From positions 62,001 to 126,000 of the forward strand of contig JBCCAY010000006.1 in assembly GCA_039814575.1 (NCBI GenBank): a stretch of DNA of 64,000 bases, written 5' to 3'. The notes under the pieces were generated by a model that was not told the origin of the DNA, did no database searches, and saw only the letters and a program-made list of their open reading frames with translations. Every line of letters starts with the position of its first letter. Within the stretch, counting starts at the first letter, position 1. Made by a program: the position numbers and the translations under genes. This document shows, one piece after another, positions 57,722 through 64,000 of the stretch. Source of the DNA: MED-G105 sp039814575. GTDB lineage: Bacteria; Pseudomonadota; Alphaproteobacteria; Caulobacterales; Parvularculaceae.

Positions 57722-58543
57722 TTATAGATAACTGGGCGCCGCCAGATCGATCGCGCGACCATCGATTTTCGGCGCCGCCTCCGCCGCGGCGACCCGGTCC
57801 ACGCGCACCCGCGCCAAGGCGCGCCATTGATCGCCATCCGCCGGATCAGCGCCGACCGACGTTATCTCGCCAAGCGTCGCTGCGCCGGCTTTGAGCGCTG
57901 CGCCATTTTCAGGCGGCGCGCCGGCACCGGAAACGCAATAGGTTCGCTTACGGACTTCGCCTTTGCGCTTCATACGGCTCGTCACTTCTTGGCCGACAAA
58001 GCAGCCTTTTTTGTAGTCGACGCCGCTAAGCGCGTCATAGTTCACGTCGAGAAGGAAAACGCTGTCGCTCTCGAAATCCTTGCCGAATTCCGGCGCCCCC
58101 GCCGCTAAACGATGGGCGTCATAAGCCGCGTCGGCGGCCCCTCCTGAAAACGTCCTAGGCGCAGCGATGCAGCGCGCGCCAAAACCGGCTCCCCGCGGAT
58201 CGACGAATCCGCCATCCGCTGCGCTGTCGCTCGGCGACCAGCCGACCGCCAAATCGTCCCGCTTGTCGATGGTGATCTTCGCGCGCAATTTGTAGAGCTT
58301 TAAACGTTTAGCGAACGCGTCAACGGCGTCTTTCGCAACGTCGATCAAAAAGCCAGCCTCGCTTGGGACAAGAAAGAAATCGAACAGGATTTTCCCTTGC
58401 GGCGTCAACAAAGCGGCGAACGCCGCCCCGTCGTGCGATGCGCTCGTCACATCTTGGGTTAAGAGGCCTTGCAAGAAGTCGGAGACGTCCTCGCCCTCAA
58501 CGGCAAGGACGGCGCGGTCAGAGAGAAGAGAAAATTCGGTCAT
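57722..58543 (-). CDS. ygfZ: Folate-binding protein YgfZ / CAF17 family
   Basis: A 273-residue GcvT-fold protein with the YgfZ signature KKGCFVGQEVTSRMKRKG, whose Cys is essential in E. coli. YgfZ uses folate to support assembly or repair of certain Fe-S enzymes such as MiaB. EGEDVSDFLQGLLTQDV near the N-terminus and LLTPQGKILFDFFLV are also typical. ATG 58543 is chosen because the frame upstream (MRRAGVHLTSVR) is not conserved. It is divergent from the dihydroorotase gene with about 120 bp between starts, and precedes tag on the same strand. This is a second GcvT-fold protein in the window, clearly distinct from the one at 29.2 kb. Confidence 0.9.
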   Translation of the reverse strand: MTEFSLLSDRAVLAVEGEDVSDFLQGLLTQDVTSASHDGAAFAALLTPQGKILFDFFLVPSEAGFLIDVAKDAVDAFAKRLKLYKLRAKITIDKRDDLAVGWSPSDSAADGGFVDPRGAGFGARCIAAPRTFSGGAADAAYDAHRLAAGAPEFGKDFESDSVFLLDVNYDALSGVDYKKGCFVGQEVTSRMKRKGEVRKRTYCVSGAGAPPENGAALKAGAATLGEITSVGADPADGDQWRALARVRVDRVAAAEAAPKIDGRAIDLAAPSYL

Positions 58544-58664
58544 GCGCACCGATGTAAGATGCACGCCGGCGCGCCGCAATCACCGCGAACACCAAATGTC
58601 GAAGCCGGCAAAAACGCCTGACAACTGACTCGCGCCGGCGGCCGCGCTTCGCTAACAAAGAGGC

Positions 58665-60026
58665 ATGATCCAAACCTATGACCTGATTTTGAAAAACGGC
58701 GTCGTCGTCAATCATGACGGCGAAGGCCAAAGAGACGTCGCCGTTAAAGACGGCAAAATCGCCCGCGTTGGTGATCTCGGCGCGGCGGACGCCAGCGAAA
58801 CGATCGACTGCACGGGCCTCCATGTGCTTCCGGGCGTGATCGACAGCCAAGTGCATTTCCGCGAGCCGGGGCCCGTCCATAAAGAAGATCTAGAAACCGG
58901 CAGCCGCGCGGCGGTCCTCGGCGGCGTCACCGCCGTATTCGAAATGCCGAACACCAACCCGCTCACGGTCACGGCTGAAGCGATTGAAGACAAGCTCGCC
59001 CGCGCCGCCGGCAAGGTCGACCATGGCGGCATGCATTGCGACCATGCGTTTTTTGTCGGCGCCACCCATGGCAATCCGAAAGACCTGGCGGAACTCGAAA
59101 TGCTGCCCGGCGTCTCCGGCGTGAAGATCTTTATGGGCGCCTCCACCGGCGACTTGCTGGTGGAAGACGATGAAGGCGTGCGTGCCGTGCTCGCCCATGG
59201 CAGAAGGCGGGTCGCCATCCATTCTGAAGACGAATACTTGCTGCGCGAGGGCAAAGAGAAGCGCCGCGTCGGCGATTGGACGTCCCACCCGGAAGCGCGC
59301 AGCGTCGAAGCGGCGGTGCGTTGCACCGAACGGCTCTTGCGCCTTGCGCGCGAAACGGGCCGGCGCATCCACGTCCTGCATATTTCGACGGCGGATGAAA
59401 TTCCCATGCTCGCCGCGAACAAAGACATCGCCACCTGCGAGATCTTGCCGAACCATCTGACCTTAGAAGCACCGGACTGCTATCAGCGTCTCAAAGGCCT
59501 CGCCCAACAAAACCCGCCCATACGCGAGGCGCGCCACCGCGCCGGGCTTTGGGACGCCGTGCGCAATGGCGTTTTCGACGTTATGGGCACGGACCATGCG
59601 CCCCACACATTGGAAGAGAAAGCCAAGGAGTATCCGATTTCACCGTCGGGCATGCCGGGCGTGCAAACGGTCGTGCCGCTGATGCTGACCCATATCGCGG
59701 AAGGGCGCCTCACTTTACAACGGTTCGTGGACTTGATGTGCCACGGCCCCCAAAGAGTGTTCAGCATCGCCGGCAAGGGCCGGCTCGCAAAAGGCTATGA
59801 CGCCGATTTCACCATTGTCGATTTGAACCGCACGGAGATCATCCGCAACGCCGCTCAAGCGACGAAATCCGGCTGGACGCCCTATGACGGCATGCAAGCC
59901 AAAGGTTGGCCGATCGGAACTATTATCCGCGGACGACGGATCATGTGGGACGGGGAGATACTCGGGCCCGCCGCCGGGAAACCTGTGCGCTTTCAAGAAA
60001 CGGTTCCCCCGACGAACGCGGGCTAA
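58665..60026 (+). CDS. pyrC: Dihydroorotase (class I, amidohydrolase superfamily)
   Basis: A 453-residue metal-dependent amidohydrolase. Metal ligands are in VIDSQVHFREPGPVHKED, HVLHISTADEI (second His pair) and the catalytic Asp in VMGTDHAPHTLEEKAKEYP. AVFEMPNTNPLT and QNPPIREARHRAGLW are typical of class I dihydroorotases (AllB/PyrC type), which close carbamoyl aspartate to dihydroorotate in pyrimidine synthesis. Allantoinase and hydantoinase share the fold, but MPNTNP and the NPPIR segment favour dihydroorotase. There is no pyrB next to it, so it might be the second, non-operonic dihydroorotase that many alphaproteobacteria carry. GAGG is only 1 base from the ATG. Confidence 0.85.
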   Translation: MIQTYDLILKNGVVVNHDGEGQRDVAVKDGKIARVGDLGAADASETIDCTGLHVLPGVIDSQVHFREPGPVHKEDLETGSRAAVLGGVTAVFEMPNTNPLTVTAEAIEDKLARAAGKVDHGGMHCDHAFFVGATHGNPKDLAELEMLPGVSGVKIFMGASTGDLLVEDDEGVRAVLAHGRRRVAIHSEDEYLLREGKEKRRVGDWTSHPEARSVEAAVRCTERLLRLARETGRRIHVLHISTADEIPMLAANKDIATCEILPNHLTLEAPDCYQRLKGLAQQNPPIREARHRAGLWDAVRNGVFDVMGTDHAPHTLEEKAKEYPISPSGMPGVQTVVPLMLTHIAEGRLTLQRFVDLMCHGPQRVFSIAGKGRLAKGYDADFTIVDLNRTEIIRNAAQATKSGWTPYDGMQAKGWPIGTIIRGRRIMWDGEILGPAAGKPVRFQETVPPTNAG

Positions 60027-60029
60027 AGC

Positions 60030-60800
60030 CTAGCCAGTGAAAATAAGCAGCGCGCCAAGCCCCATGCACGCCGAGTAGACGATCGGCGCAAAACGTTCAG
60101 CCGGCACGACAGCGCTTAAGCCACGCCCCAACACAGTGGCGACCAACAAGGCTGGCGCGCCAAACAACAAAAGGCGCGCCACCTCCGGCGAGTAATTGCC
60201 CGCTGCGCCATGGCCAAGCACGACAAACATGGCGGTCGGCAGAAAGAACGCTTGCAGCGTGACGCGGAATTCATCCGGATCCCAGCGCTGCGTTGCGCTG
60301 AAGACAATCAGTAAGGGCGCGCTGATATTATACGCCCCGCCGGTAAGGCCGGCGCCGAAACCGAAAACATACTTCCAAAACGGCCCTCTTAGGCGCCCGA
60401 CAGCCGGTTGAAACAACAAGTACGCGCTGACGGCGATAACGCCGATCCCTAACGCCGGCGCGATTACGCTGCGCGGCGCGGCGCTCAAGACAAAGAGCCC
60501 CAAGGGCGTGCCCGCCGATGCGCCGATTAACAAGCCCGACGCCGCCCGGAAATTCAACGCGCGCCAACGCTGGGCGAGCATCACCGCACTCAAAAGCGCC
60601 GCCAACATTGCGACGAGCGCAGCAGCGCTTGGGGTCGGCATCGCTAGCGTCAACATCGGCATCGCCAATAGCGCAAAGCCAAACCCAAGCGTCGCCTGGG
60701 TTAACGCTGCCGTGAAAACGACGCCGATCACGATGATTGTCAGCGGATCGATACGATCGCTCCCATAATTATCTGAAGCGACAATGATGCAAGCAATCAT
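60030..60800 (-). CDS. TauE/SafE-family membrane transporter
   Basis: A protein of about 256 residues with some eight hydrophobic segments (for example LTIIVIGVVFTAALTQATLG, ALVAMLAALLSAVMLA, YVFGFGAGLTGGAYNISAP, LLIFTG at the end). The G-rich segment GFGAGLTGGAYNISAPLLIV is the duplicated signature of the TauE/SafE (sulfite/sulfoacetate exporter, UPF0721) family. Such proteins export small organic anions or sulfite. The ATG at 60800 was chosen but has no good Shine-Dalgarno; GTG 60839 would add 13 residues. It is convergent with dihydroorotase, with 3 bp between stops. No sulfonate-degrading gene is near, so its cargo is unknown. Confidence 0.82.
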   Translation of the reverse strand: MIACIIVASDNYGSDRIDPLTIIVIGVVFTAALTQATLGFGFALLAMPMLTLAMPTPSAAALVAMLAALLSAVMLAQRWRALNFRAASGLLIGASAGTPLGLFVLSAAPRSVIAPALGIGVIAVSAYLLFQPAVGRLRGPFWKYVFGFGAGLTGGAYNISAPLLIVFSATQRWDPDEFRVTLQAFFLPTAMFVVLGHGAAGNYSPEVARLLLFGAPALLVATVLGRGLSAVVPAERFAPIVYSACMGLGALLIFTG

Positions 60801-61247
60801 GATCGCCGAGAATGATCTCTGAGAAGGGAATTGTGACACCTACAAGACAAAACGTCGGCAGATGCGTCAGCGTTCATGAATGACGAATTCAAAACCCAAA
60901 AACGAGCCGTCATACGTCGCAACCCCGCCGATGAAGGCAGGTTTCTTGCCCACGGTTCCTCCGATTAAAATTTTAAGTGCTTTTAACGGGAAACCGCACA
61001 CATCGTCACGTTTCACGCGTGACAAATTGACCTTGAGCGACTATTTTCGGCAATGATCGACGACGCCCGTTTTGCCGTGCCTGACGACACCTTTTTAGTT
61101 TCTGCGGATTACTTGTTGCATACTTTTCGTTTGCATACCGGTTTTCGCCGAAGCAGGAAGCGCCAAGCCAATTCCAAGACATGTTGTTCGATACTGTTGT
61201 CGCAATTCTGCGTGACAGAACGCCATGTTTAATAGGAGACGCTAATT
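60801..61247. promoter_or_regulatory. Long leader/promoter region of the cold-shock gene
   Basis: 447 bp without a convincing gene. It contains a palindrome TCACGCGTGA (61013-61022), a direct repeat TTGCATAC at 61116-61123 and 61131-61138, and an AT-rich stretch 60965-60985 (TTAAAATTTTAAGTGC). Cold-shock genes often have long structured 5' leaders that act as RNA thermosensors, which fits the lack of coding sequence here. A 30-codon frame (60876-60968) is not convincing. I did not identify a -10/-35 pair with confidence. Confidence 0.4.
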
Positions 61248-61451
61248 ATGGCGACCGGAACAGTGAAATGGTTCAACAGCGAAAAAGGATTTGGCTTTAT
61301 CCAGCCGGATGAAGGCGGGAAAGACGTGTTCGTACACATCTCCGCTGTCCAACGCGCCGGCCTTCAAGGTCTGCAAGACGGCCAGAAAGTCGAATACGAA
61401 ATCGCAAACGAACGCGGCCGCGACGCAGCAGCGGAATTAAAAGCGCTGTAA
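61248..61451 (+). CDS. Cold-shock protein, CspA family
   Basis: A 67-residue single cold-shock domain. The RNA-binding motifs are complete: RNP1 in NSEKGFGFIQPDEGGKD and RNP2 in VFVHISAVQRAGL; ATGTVKWFN opens it in the standard way. It binds single-stranded nucleic acid as an RNA chaperone. AGGAGA lies 8 nt before ATG. It is monocistronic, with a long leader upstream and a strong terminator right after it. The C-terminus (GRDAAAELKAL) is typical of alphaproteobacterial Csp proteins. Whether it is induced by cold, stationary phase or not at all cannot be read from the sequence. Confidence 0.96.
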   Translation: MATGTVKWFNSEKGFGFIQPDEGGKDVFVHISAVQRAGLQGLQDGQKVEYEIANERGRDAAAELKAL

Positions 61452-61470
61452 GGCGGTAAACGCTTTCTAA

Positions 61471-61510
61471 CGGACGCCGTTTATTATAATCGCGGCGTCC
61501 GTATTTTTTA
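61471..61510 (+). terminator. Rho-independent terminator of the cold-shock gene
   Basis: A 10-bp perfect stem ACGGACGCCG (61471-61480) with CGGCGTCCGT (61494-61503), a 13-nt AT-rich loop, then ATTTTTT (61504-61510). It starts 20 bp after the csp stop codon. Confidence 0.88.
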
Positions 61511-61587
61511 CTCAGTGAAATCCGCCGGCGGCTAAAAGAGCCGATATTACGATACAGCCGAACTTACATTTAACGGCGACACTCTCA

Positions 61588-62787
61588 TCAGTCCGATAAA
61601 AGCGCAGCGATAACGGCGTTCAACACTTGCCGCCCCGGCTCGGTCGCGCGGAATCGCCCGTTTTCATAAGTGCAAAGATTATCCTCGATGAGCGGCGTCG
61701 CGGCGTCCGAAATACGCATCCAATCTTTAACATCCAAAACCAATCCTTCACGTGCCCGCAATCCCATCGCCAAGCGTTCGATAAACGCCTCTTCCTCCGA
61801 TAGCGGATTTTCTAACAAGACGCCGTCTCCGTCCGATCGGCATTTTGCGAGATAGTCGGCCGGTGCGCGCACCGTTTCAAACGCCACACGGGCCCCGCCT
61901 TGTGTCAATCGACCATGGGCGCCCGGCCCAACGCCCACATAATCTTCACCGCGCCAATAGGCGCGATTATGACGGGACTCCTCGTCGGGGCGTGCATGAT
62001 TGGAAATTTCATAGGCGGGAAGCCCTGCAACGGCCGTCTCTTCTTGCGTTATCTCAAAGAGCGATGCGCCAAGATCGCTCGACGGCGGCGAAAAGGCGTT
62101 GCGCTCGACGGCCCGCTCGAACGCCGTTCCGGGTTCAATCGTTAATTGGTAGACGGAAAGGTGGCCCGCCCCAAACGCTAAAGCCTCGCACAAACGCGCA
62201 CGCCAGGCCGACGCGCTCTCATCGGGGAGCGCATAAATGAGATCAAACGAGACCCGTTTAAAAGCCTGCAACGCCGAATCCAACGCCCGATGCGCCGCGT
62301 CGCCGTCATGGTTGCGACCAAGAAACGCCAATTGCGCGTCGTCAAACGACTGAACGCCCAATGACAACCGATTAATCCCCAGCGCAGCAAGGGTTTGAAA
62401 GTGCGCGCGCTCCGCATCGGTCGGGTTCGCCTCAAGCGTAATTTCCGGTGCGGAGATAACGTCGGAAGACATCGACGTCGCCGCGCCCGCTTGATCAGAA
62501 GGCCAGAGCGAAAGACACGTTTCAATAACAGCTTCGATTATAGACGGCGGACAAAGGGAGGGCGTGCCGCCGCCGAAATAAAGGCTTTGCAAACGCCGCG
62601 GCCCGGTACGCGCCGCCCAAGCCTGCAAGTCCGCAATCAACGCCGCGCGCCAAGCCGCCGCGTCCACTTCGCGGTTCTTATAAACGTTAAAGTCGCAATA
62701 CGGACAAATCCGTTCGCAATAGGGCCAATGCACATAGACCGCTATCGGCGGCGGCGGCGCCGATGAGCCGTTAGGCCCTGCCGTCAT
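61588..62787 (-). CDS. hemW: Radical SAM heme chaperone HemW (oxygen-independent coproporphyrinogen oxidase-like)
   Basis: A 399-residue radical SAM protein. IAVYVHWPYCERICPYCDFN holds the CxxxCxxC iron-sulfur motif; SLYFGGGTPSLCP and TLEANPTDAERAHFQTL are the SAM-binding and second strands; RLSLGVQSFDD and HLSVYQLTIEPGT match the HemN/HemW family. The lack of the longer HemN N-terminus points to HemW, which delivers heme to respiratory enzymes, rather than the true coproporphyrinogen dehydrogenase. The start (ATG 62787) overlaps the rdgB stop by 4 bases, and rdgB-hemW is a conserved order in proteobacteria. The C-terminal winged-helix part (RATEPGRQVLNAVIAALLSD) is complete. Confidence 0.93.
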   Translation of the reverse strand: MTAGPNGSSAPPPPIAVYVHWPYCERICPYCDFNVYKNREVDAAAWRAALIADLQAWAARTGPRRLQSLYFGGGTPSLCPPSIIEAVIETCLSLWPSDQAGAATSMSSDVISAPEITLEANPTDAERAHFQTLAALGINRLSLGVQSFDDAQLAFLGRNHDGDAAHRALDSALQAFKRVSFDLIYALPDESASAWRARLCEALAFGAGHLSVYQLTIEPGTAFERAVERNAFSPPSSDLGASLFEITQEETAVAGLPAYEISNHARPDEESRHNRAYWRGEDYVGVGPGAHGRLTQGGARVAFETVRAPADYLAKCRSDGDGVLLENPLSEEEAFIERLAMGLRAREGLVLDVKDWMRISDAATPLIEDNLCTYENGRFRATEPGRQVLNAVIAALLSD

Positions 62788-63398
62788 GCCAGCACAGCGT
62801 CAATCAATTGTCGAAAAGCGTCCGCCCGATGGGACATGGCGTGCTTTGCCGCCGGCGGCATCTCGCCGAAGGTTTCAGCATGGCCCTGGGGCTGAAAAAT
62901 CGGATCGTAGCCAAAGCCGTTCTCGCCGCGCGCTGGGAACACGATGTCCCCATCAACGGTCCCGAGAAAAGTCTCCGTGTGACCGTCCGGCCAGGCAAGA
63001 CACAGACAGCAAACGAACCGCGCCGAGCGATCGCCAGCGCCAACCGCCGCCAATTCACTCTCAACACGCGCCATGGCGCGGCCGAAATCCCGCGGGCCGC
63101 CGGGCGTTTCTTCCGCCCAATCTGCGGCGTAAACGCCCGGCTGACCGCCAAGAGCAGCGATCTCAAGCCCCGAATCATCAGCAAGGGCAGGCATTGCAGC
63201 GCCCTTGGCGGCCGCATGGGCTTTAATGGCGGCGTTGCCGGCGAACGTCGTTTCGGTCTCCGCGGGCGAGGGTAAACCAAGGTCGCCTGCGGACACCGCC
63301 GCAAGGCCGAACGGCGCCACGAGATCATTGATTTCTCTCACTTTTCCAGCGTTATGGCTGGCGATCACGAGTTTTCCTGGCGCGAGGCGTCGGCGCAT
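62784..63398 (-). CDS. rdgB: XTP/dITP diphosphatase (non-canonical purine NTP pyrophosphatase)
   Basis: A 204-residue HAM1/RdgB enzyme. KLVIASHNAGKVREINDLV is the substrate-binding SHNxxK start; ALADDSGLEIAALGGQPGVY carries the metal-binding acidic residues, and GYDPIFQPQGHAETFGEM the nucleobase-recognising FxPxG-like part. It hydrolyses dITP and XTP to keep inosine and xanthine out of DNA. It is the first gene of a two-gene unit with hemW (ATGA overlap at 62784-62787). The rph gene that often precedes rdgB is not present on this side. Confidence 0.95.
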   Translation of the reverse strand: MRRRLAPGKLVIASHNAGKVREINDLVAPFGLAAVSAGDLGLPSPAETETTFAGNAAIKAHAAAKGAAMPALADDSGLEIAALGGQPGVYAADWAEETPGGPRDFGRAMARVESELAAVGAGDRSARFVCCLCLAWPDGHTETFLGTVDGDIVFPARGENGFGYDPIFQPQGHAETFGEMPPAAKHAMSHRADAFRQLIDAVLA

Positions 63399-63594
63399 TA
63401 ATTCGGCCTCCGGATTTGCCGCCGGACCCCTTCTAGAAAAGGGTCAGCGCTGTGGTGAAAGCGGTTCGTCAAAGGCGCCCTGCACTCTCGGCTTGCATTA
63501 TCGCCCTCATAACCAATATATGATTATAGAGTGAGCGATAGCGCAAACCTCTGCTTGATATCGCCCCTATGTTGCGCTGCGCTGGGAGAGTGCT

Positions 63595-63780
63595 GTGGAA
63601 AAGCGGGAAAATAAATTTGCGAAGATAGCGTTCGGCGCGGCCATTCCGGCTGCGGCCCTCCTGCTGTTCGGCGCATTTTTCGTAAACGCCGCATCCATTG
63701 CGCCAGCGACCAACCTCGTTTCAGCACTCTTATCGGCGGCATCCTGCGTCGACAGCTTTTGCGGCTTGTCGATTTTCTAG
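63595..63780 (+). CDS. Small single-pass membrane protein, uncharacterised
   Basis: A 61-residue frame starting with GTG 63595, 6 nt after GGGAG. A short charged head (MEKRENKFAKIA) is followed by one hydrophobic segment (FGAAIPAAALLLFGAFFVNA) and a Ser/Ala-rich tail with two cysteines close together (SAASCVDSFCGLSIF). It may be inner-membrane with the tail outside, where CVDSFC could form a disulfide. No family is recognised. It lies between rdgB (divergent) and metK (convergent), with a terminator-like hairpin about 75 bp downstream. Confidence 0.6.
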   Translation: MEKRENKFAKIAFGAAIPAAALLLFGAFFVNAASIAPATNLVSALLSAASCVDSFCGLSIF

Positions 63781-63855
63781 CACACCCTCGATTTCGATTT
63801 AATGTGATATCTCACGGCGCTGTATAAGGCTCCGTGCGGCGTTTACCTCAGATGA

Positions 63856-63886
63856 AAAAGGCGCGGGGCTAAGCCACGCGCCTTTT
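63856..63886 (-). terminator. Terminator-like hairpin downstream of metK (possibly bidirectional)
   Basis: A 10-bp stem AAAAGGCGCG (63856-63865) with CGCGCCTTTT (63877-63886) and an 11-nt loop. Read on the minus strand it ends in GCGCCTTTTT, 18 bp after the metK stop. On the plus strand it also ends in CGCGCCTTTTG, so it can serve the small membrane protein gene too. Confidence 0.8.
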
Positions 63887-63903
63887 GAGGCAATAGCGCG
63901 ATC

Positions 63904-64000
63904 TTACTTCGCGAGCGTGCTAAGCGCATCGACGAGGTCCGTCTTTTCCCAAGAGAAGCCGCCGTCCGCATCCGGCTCACGACCGAAATGCCCATAGGCC
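63904..64000 (-). CDS. metK: S-adenosylmethionine synthetase, C-terminal end (5' part outside window)
   Basis: The minus strand is open from the window edge to TAA at 63904-63906. The 31 residues visible end AYGHFGREP...FSWEKTDLVDAL, with the terminal LSTLAK. This AYGHFGRE and WEKTD ending is characteristic of MetK, which makes S-adenosylmethionine from methionine and ATP. The start, the catalytic motifs and any upstream SAM-responsive riboswitch lie outside the window, so nothing can be said about regulation. Confidence 0.88.
   Translation of the reverse strand, partial: AYGHFGREPDADGGFSWEKTDLVDALSTLAK

Noticed and set aside
60876..60968. A 30-codon frame (MNDEFKTQKR start) upstream of the cold-shock gene
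   Set aside because: No ribosome binding site, no hydrophobic or regulatory character, and no sign of a leader-peptide attenuator.
1..64000. tRNA, rRNA, prophage, integrase or complete insertion sequence
   Set aside because: Reading the intergenic gaps showed no cloverleaf-compatible sequence ending in CCA-type acceptor, no transposase or integrase motif, and gene content is chromosomal throughout. A computed scan was not possible.

Overview
The window looks like a chromosomal segment of an alphaproteobacterium, most plausibly from the Hyphomonadaceae/Maricaulaceae/Parvularculaceae side of the class. The grounds are a GC-rich core genome, a PleC-like cell-cycle type histidine kinase, a bifunctional N-acetylglutamate synthase/kinase of the Maricaulis type, the argH-lptM-lysA block divergent from tlpA, and a degP / two-component / glnE neighbourhood. 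No phage, integrase, complete insertion sequence, CRISPR array, rRNA or tRNA was found. TTG and GTG starts are common and are usually backed by good Shine-Dalgarno sequences.

Layout. 1-0.5 kb: the end of a chemotaxis receptor. 0.6-7.7 kb: a five-gene minus-strand catabolic operon (two aldehyde dehydrogenases, a class III aminotransferase, EutB-like and EutC-like enzymes) with a divergent Lrp/AsnC regulator. It resembles the lower half of ectoine/hydroxyectoine breakdown. 7.7-10.2 kb: a Cys-rich ORF remnant, a TonB-dependent receptor and a 183-bp MITE-like element. 10.4-16.3 kb: glutaryl-CoA dehydrogenase, a fused alpha-ketoacid dehydrogenase E1, an acyltransferase-like protein translationally coupled to it, and an alpha/beta hydrolase-OsmC fusion. 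16.5-26.1 kb: DegP protease, response regulator, a serine hydrolase on the opposite strand, the sensor kinase, HU and GlnE.

26.2-30.5 kb: three tightly coupled genes encode two FAD-type oxidoreductases and a GcvT-fold aminomethyltransferase. I do not recognise this as a characterised system. 30.7-32.9 kb: an EF-hand protein, an ECF sigma factor, a small membrane anti-sigma candidate and a periplasmic metal-sensor-like protein. 33.2-38 kb: a FecI/FecR pair divergent from an STN-containing TonB receptor; the receptor has a second, internal signal peptide preceded by its own ribosome binding site. 38-44.7 kb: PleC-like kinase, aminopeptidase N and a Tat-type flavin amine oxidase.

44.8-48.1 kb: acetylornithine carbamoyltransferase, N-acetylglutamate synthase/kinase and ArgC, which imply arginine synthesis through N-acetylcitrulline. 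A 118-bp highly palindromic repeat follows, then a KefB-type antiporter. lysA, lptM and argH run leftwards, divergent from tlpA, followed by a large unknown lipoprotein. 55.8-64 kb: housekeeping genes (FabH-like synthase, Tag glycosylase, YgfZ, dihydroorotase, TauE-like transporter, cold-shock protein, HemW, RdgB), a small membrane protein and the end of metK.

The genes form several functional groups: amino-acid or compatible-solute catabolism under Lrp control; acyl-CoA and ketoacid oxidation; two ECF sigma circuits that sense periplasmic or outer-membrane events; and arginine/lysine biosynthesis. All functional assignments come from reading motifs in the translated sequence; no database search was run.
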